Source of the DNA: Acidobacteriaceae bacterium
GTDB taxonomy: Bacteria > Acidobacteriota > Terriglobia > Terriglobales > Acidobacteriaceae
DNA: 7,895 nt
Reading direction: 5' to 3'
NCBI GenBank assembly: GCA_030040115.1
Contig: JASHUH010000470.1
Span: 1-7,895 of the forward strand
This document shows, one piece after another, positions 5,855 through 7,895 of this stretch. The notes under the pieces are model-generated. The model did not search any database and was not told the DNA's origin. It saw only the letters and a program-made list of their open reading frames with translations. Each line of letters opens with the position of its first letter. Position 1 is the stretch's first letter. The translations under genes and the position numbers were made by a program.

Positions 5855-6757
5855 TTAGGATAATTTCAGCAGCCAGCGAATCGCGTTTTTCTGAATCTTG
5901 AGGAATTCCGGCGCCCACATCGCGTGGATCGTGTGACCAACGGCAGTATAGGCAAGGCGTCCCTTCCCGTATTCGTATGCCCAGCCGCTGACGGACTTTG
6001 TACCTACATTTTCATATTCGTCTAGGCCATGGCCGGGACCCTGAGATAAGCGACGGCGTCTATAGGTCAGGCCGTCAATATTCTCGGCCTCGAGAATGAT
6101 GTACTTAGGGTCCTTGTCATAAATCACGTAATGCTGTTCATCCGTGACCATGAACGGACTGATCCCTTCCGTGATCGGGTGCTTGTTTGCTGTAGGTCTC
6201 ACTTGGAAGGGACGCAGGGGCGGATGGCCACCGTACGCCCCGCCCATAACCTCACGATAGTTTTTTGAGCCGAGCGAAAGAGAACAGGAATTGTGCATGG
6301 CGTAAAAGCCATTTCCTGCGGCCACAAAATCTTGAATCGCCGCACCCTGTTCTTCGGTAATCCAGTTCTCGCCCCGCTCACGTGGGTATTCCCACGGATT
6401 CTCAAGGGATCCCACATCTGTCCACAGAGCGTCGGAATACCCTGTCACTGGCCGTATCGCGTTGTCGCGCAAAGCGACAAAAAGCTGATAGAGCTCAAGG
6501 CGGCTTCGGGATAATTCGTCGTAGTTCGACGTGTAGTCTATGGGAAGATCAAGTTCCTTGAAGAGCCGATCGAGTCCCACTCGGATGTAATCTTGATTGT
6601 GATACCGGTCGCCGATCAGAGCCAGGGTGCGAAGCTTCCCGCCGGCCGGCGCCTGGGAAACGGCCTGCGTCTCCAATCCACCCAAGGCTCCCACCGCAGC
6701 AGCCACTCCTGCGTTCTTCAGAAGATCCCGTCGCGAAATTTCGTCTGCCCTTTTCAT
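5855..6757 (-). CDS. Tat-exported ThuA-like (trehalose-utilization domain) protein
   Basis: A 300-residue protein beginning MKRADEISRRDLLKN, with a twin-arginine motif (R9 R10) followed by a hydrophobic AGVAAAVGALGG stretch, so export through Tat is expected. The rest (41-300) fits the ThuA-like domain, a flavodoxin/class I glutamine amidotransferase-like fold found in sugar-related gene clusters: LRTLALIGD at the start, FVAAGNGFYAMHN, HPITEGISPFMVTDEQHY, and GRLAYTAVGHTIHAMWAPEF near the end with RWLLKLS closing. The biochemical activity of the family is poorly defined. ATG 6757 is chosen because AGGAGG (6768-6773) lies 10 bases upstream and the Tat motif then falls at the normal place; the frame also has a TTG at 6829. 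It is a paralogue of the gene just upstream, 85 bases away, and is probably in the same transcript. Confidence 0.85.
   Translation of the reverse strand: MKRADEISRRDLLKNAGVAAAVGALGGLETQAVSQAPAGGKLRTLALIGDRYHNQDYIRVGLDRLFKELDLPIDYTSNYDELSRSRLELYQLFVALRDNAIRPVTGYSDALWTDVGSLENPWEYPRERGENWITEEQGAAIQDFVAAGNGFYAMHNSCSLSLGSKNYREVMGGAYGGHPPLRPFQVRPTANKHPITEGISPFMVTDEQHYVIYDKDPKYIILEAENIDGLTYRRRRLSQGPGHGLDEYENVGTKSVSGWAYEYGKGRLAYTAVGHTIHAMWAPEFLKIQKNAIRWLLKLS
6604..6729. repeat. 126-bp perfect direct repeat, copy 1 (within the Tat-ThuA gene)
   Basis: Identical base for base to 7628-7753. It covers 41 codons from D11 to R51 of the product, i.e. the end of the Tat n-region, the hydrophobic core and the first strand of the domain. 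Identity ends sharply on both sides. Confidence 0.95.
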
Positions 6758-6767
6758 CCCGATCTTG

Positions 6768-6773
6768 CCTCCT
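6768..6773 (-). promoter_or_regulatory. Ribosome binding site of the downstream ThuA-like gene
   Basis: AGGAGG on the minus strand, 10 bases ahead of ATG 6757. It decides the start in favour of the Tat-signal methionine. Confidence 0.6.
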
Positions 6774-6842
6774 CTCAAATCCCTGAGCCCATCGCGTTCA
6801 ACATCCGCACGCACTTCATGCGATCTCAAGTCAGCGCCATGG

Positions 6843-7763
6843 TCAGGTCATCTTCAACAGCCAGCGAACCGCATTCTTCTGCATCTTCAGATGCTCCGGC
6901 TGCCACATCGAATGGATTGTGCCGCCCATGGCGGTAAAAACCACGCGGCCTTTGCCGTATTCGTGCGCCCAGCCGCTGGTCGACACCGTTCCCAGGGTGT
7001 GGAGCGCACCCTCGCCAGCAGCCTGGCCACGCCGGCCGAATTCCCGATATGCGGGTGCGAACGTAAGCCCATCGAGATTCTCCCCATGGAGAAGGATGTT
7101 CTTGGGATCCTTATCGTAGATCGTGAAATACTGTTCATCGGTCACCATGAAATCCTCAACCCCTTGCGTCACCGGATGCTCCTTGTTCACGACACGCACC
7201 TTGAAAGGCCGCAATGCCGGATAGTTCGTGGCCGGCTGCGGATTCGGATGATAGAGGACCCCGCCGCCCTGAACGTCTCTGTAGCTCTTCGAAGAGTTGG
7301 AAACAAGAGCATTGCAGTGCAGGGAGTAAAAGCCGTTCCCGGCGGCCACAAAGTCCTTCACAGCTTCTCCTTGTTCCTCCGTTATCCAGTTCTCGGGCTT
7401 CTCGGAAGGAAAATCCTCGGGGTTCTCCAGAAAGCCGGCATCCGTCCACGTGTCCGGCCCCAGATACCCGTTCGGCCATATCATATTGTCGCGAAAGCAG
7501 AGGAAGAGCTGATACGACTCCAGTAGGCCTGGCGACAAATCGGAGTAATTCGTCGTGTAGCTGACGGGAAGGCCGAGTTCGTTGAAAACCCGGTCGAGGC
7601 TCGTCCGAATGTAATCGTAACTATGAAACCGGTCGCCGATCAGAGCCAGGGTGCGAAGCTTCCCGCCGGCCGGCGCCTGGGAAACGGCCTGCGTCTCCAA
7701 TCCACCCAAGGCTCCCACCGCAGCAGCCACTCCTGCGTTCTTCAGAAGATCCCATTTTTCCAT
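6843..7763 (-). CDS. ThuA-like protein, paralogue with altered N-terminus (twin arginine lost)
   Basis: A 306-residue ThuA-like domain protein, more than half identical by eye to its downstream neighbour. Matching blocks: NWITEEQGEAVKDFVAAGNG, HPVTQGVEDFMVTDEQYFTIYDKDPKN, SGWAHEYGKGRVVFTAMGG and HSMWQPEHLKMQKNAVRWLL. The N-terminus reads MEKWDLLKNAGVAAAVGALG: the hydrophobic core of the Tat signal is present, but Lys-Trp replaces the Arg-Arg, so Tat export is doubtful as written. The first 41 codons after MEKW are nucleotide-identical to the paralogue, whereas the remainder differs widely. ATG 7763 has no convincing Shine-Dalgarno sequence, and the sequence right of the repeat (7754-7895) is unrelated to that ahead of the paralogue. 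The original 5' end may have been replaced. It is the first gene of the minus-strand group within this window. Confidence 0.82.
   Translation of the reverse strand: MEKWDLLKNAGVAAAVGALGGLETQAVSQAPAGGKLRTLALIGDRFHSYDYIRTSLDRVFNELGLPVSYTTNYSDLSPGLLESYQLFLCFRDNMIWPNGYLGPDTWTDAGFLENPEDFPSEKPENWITEEQGEAVKDFVAAGNGFYSLHCNALVSNSSKSYRDVQGGGVLYHPNPQPATNYPALRPFKVRVVNKEHPVTQGVEDFMVTDEQYFTIYDKDPKNILLHGENLDGLTFAPAYREFGRRGQAAGEGALHTLGTVSTSGWAHEYGKGRVVFTAMGGTIHSMWQPEHLKMQKNAVRWLLKMT
7628..7753. repeat. 126-bp perfect direct repeat, copy 2 (within the upstream ThuA gene)
   Basis: The second copy of the segment at 6604-6729, in the same orientation, 1024 bases apart. It covers codons D5-R45 of the product. 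Its right boundary falls within the codon for Trp4, exactly where the Tat motif of the paralogue (Arg10) is replaced. Confidence 0.95.
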
Positions 7764-7895
7764 ATTCCGACCGTTGGGTTCGGTTCTCCGAAACCTAAAC
7801 CGCTCGAGTTAGGAACTCCGTATCCACTTGAGTTCATCCGCAGTTCTATCGACGCCGAAAACCTATTGCCATTCTGATCTTAAAACGTTAGCGTG

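Noticed and set aside
6627..7526. Long plus-strand open frame of 299 codons
   Set aside because: It is antisense to the two ThuA-like genes, whose conserved motifs clearly define the coding strand; the openness is a by-product of their codon use.

Overview
The window looks like a piece of an environmental bacterial genome of moderately high GC. Twin-arginine-tagged ThuA-like proteins, IS256 and IS66 remnants and large palindromic intergenic elements together resemble soil Acidobacteriota or similar groups. This is a guess from gene style; there is no rRNA, tRNA or phylogenetic marker here.

Left third (1-2070): a small accessory module. A rightward gene (188-790) encodes a 200-residue helical protein with an R-N-x3-H motif of the HEPN ribonuclease type. 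Facing it is a leftward gene (1176-2015) with a classical HEPN-like C-terminal half. The leftward frame continues in phase past one TAG codon down to 801, so the two reading frames there may be one broken gene of about 404 codons. Two perfect stem-loops with related loop sequences (64-116 and 2020-2070) flank this module.

Middle (2120-3377): a graveyard of insertion sequences. It holds the last ~118 residues of an IS256-family transposase (+), a 14-bp perfect stem-loop, the last ~52 residues of an IS66-family TnpC (-), and then about 600 bases with no gene I can support.

Right half (3378-7763): four larger genes all on the minus strand, transcribed right to left. They are a ThuA-like protein, a second ThuA-like paralogue with a clear Tat signal, an NCS1-type nucleobase/allantoin/hydantoin-class permease, and an amidohydrolase-2 family enzyme. 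Shared strand and short gaps suggest an operon for uptake and breakdown of a small organic compound; the substrate cannot be read from sequence. Two tiny overlapping frames precede the permease, each overlapping its downstream neighbour by 11 nt, which looks like translational coupling or a frameshifted small gene.

The strongest oddity is a 126-bp perfectly identical stretch shared by the two ThuA paralogues, which differ clearly everywhere else. In the upstream copy the identity begins exactly where the twin-arginine motif has been lost. This is either recent gene conversion/recombination or an assembly artefact. I find no CRISPR array, RNA gene or complete mobile element.
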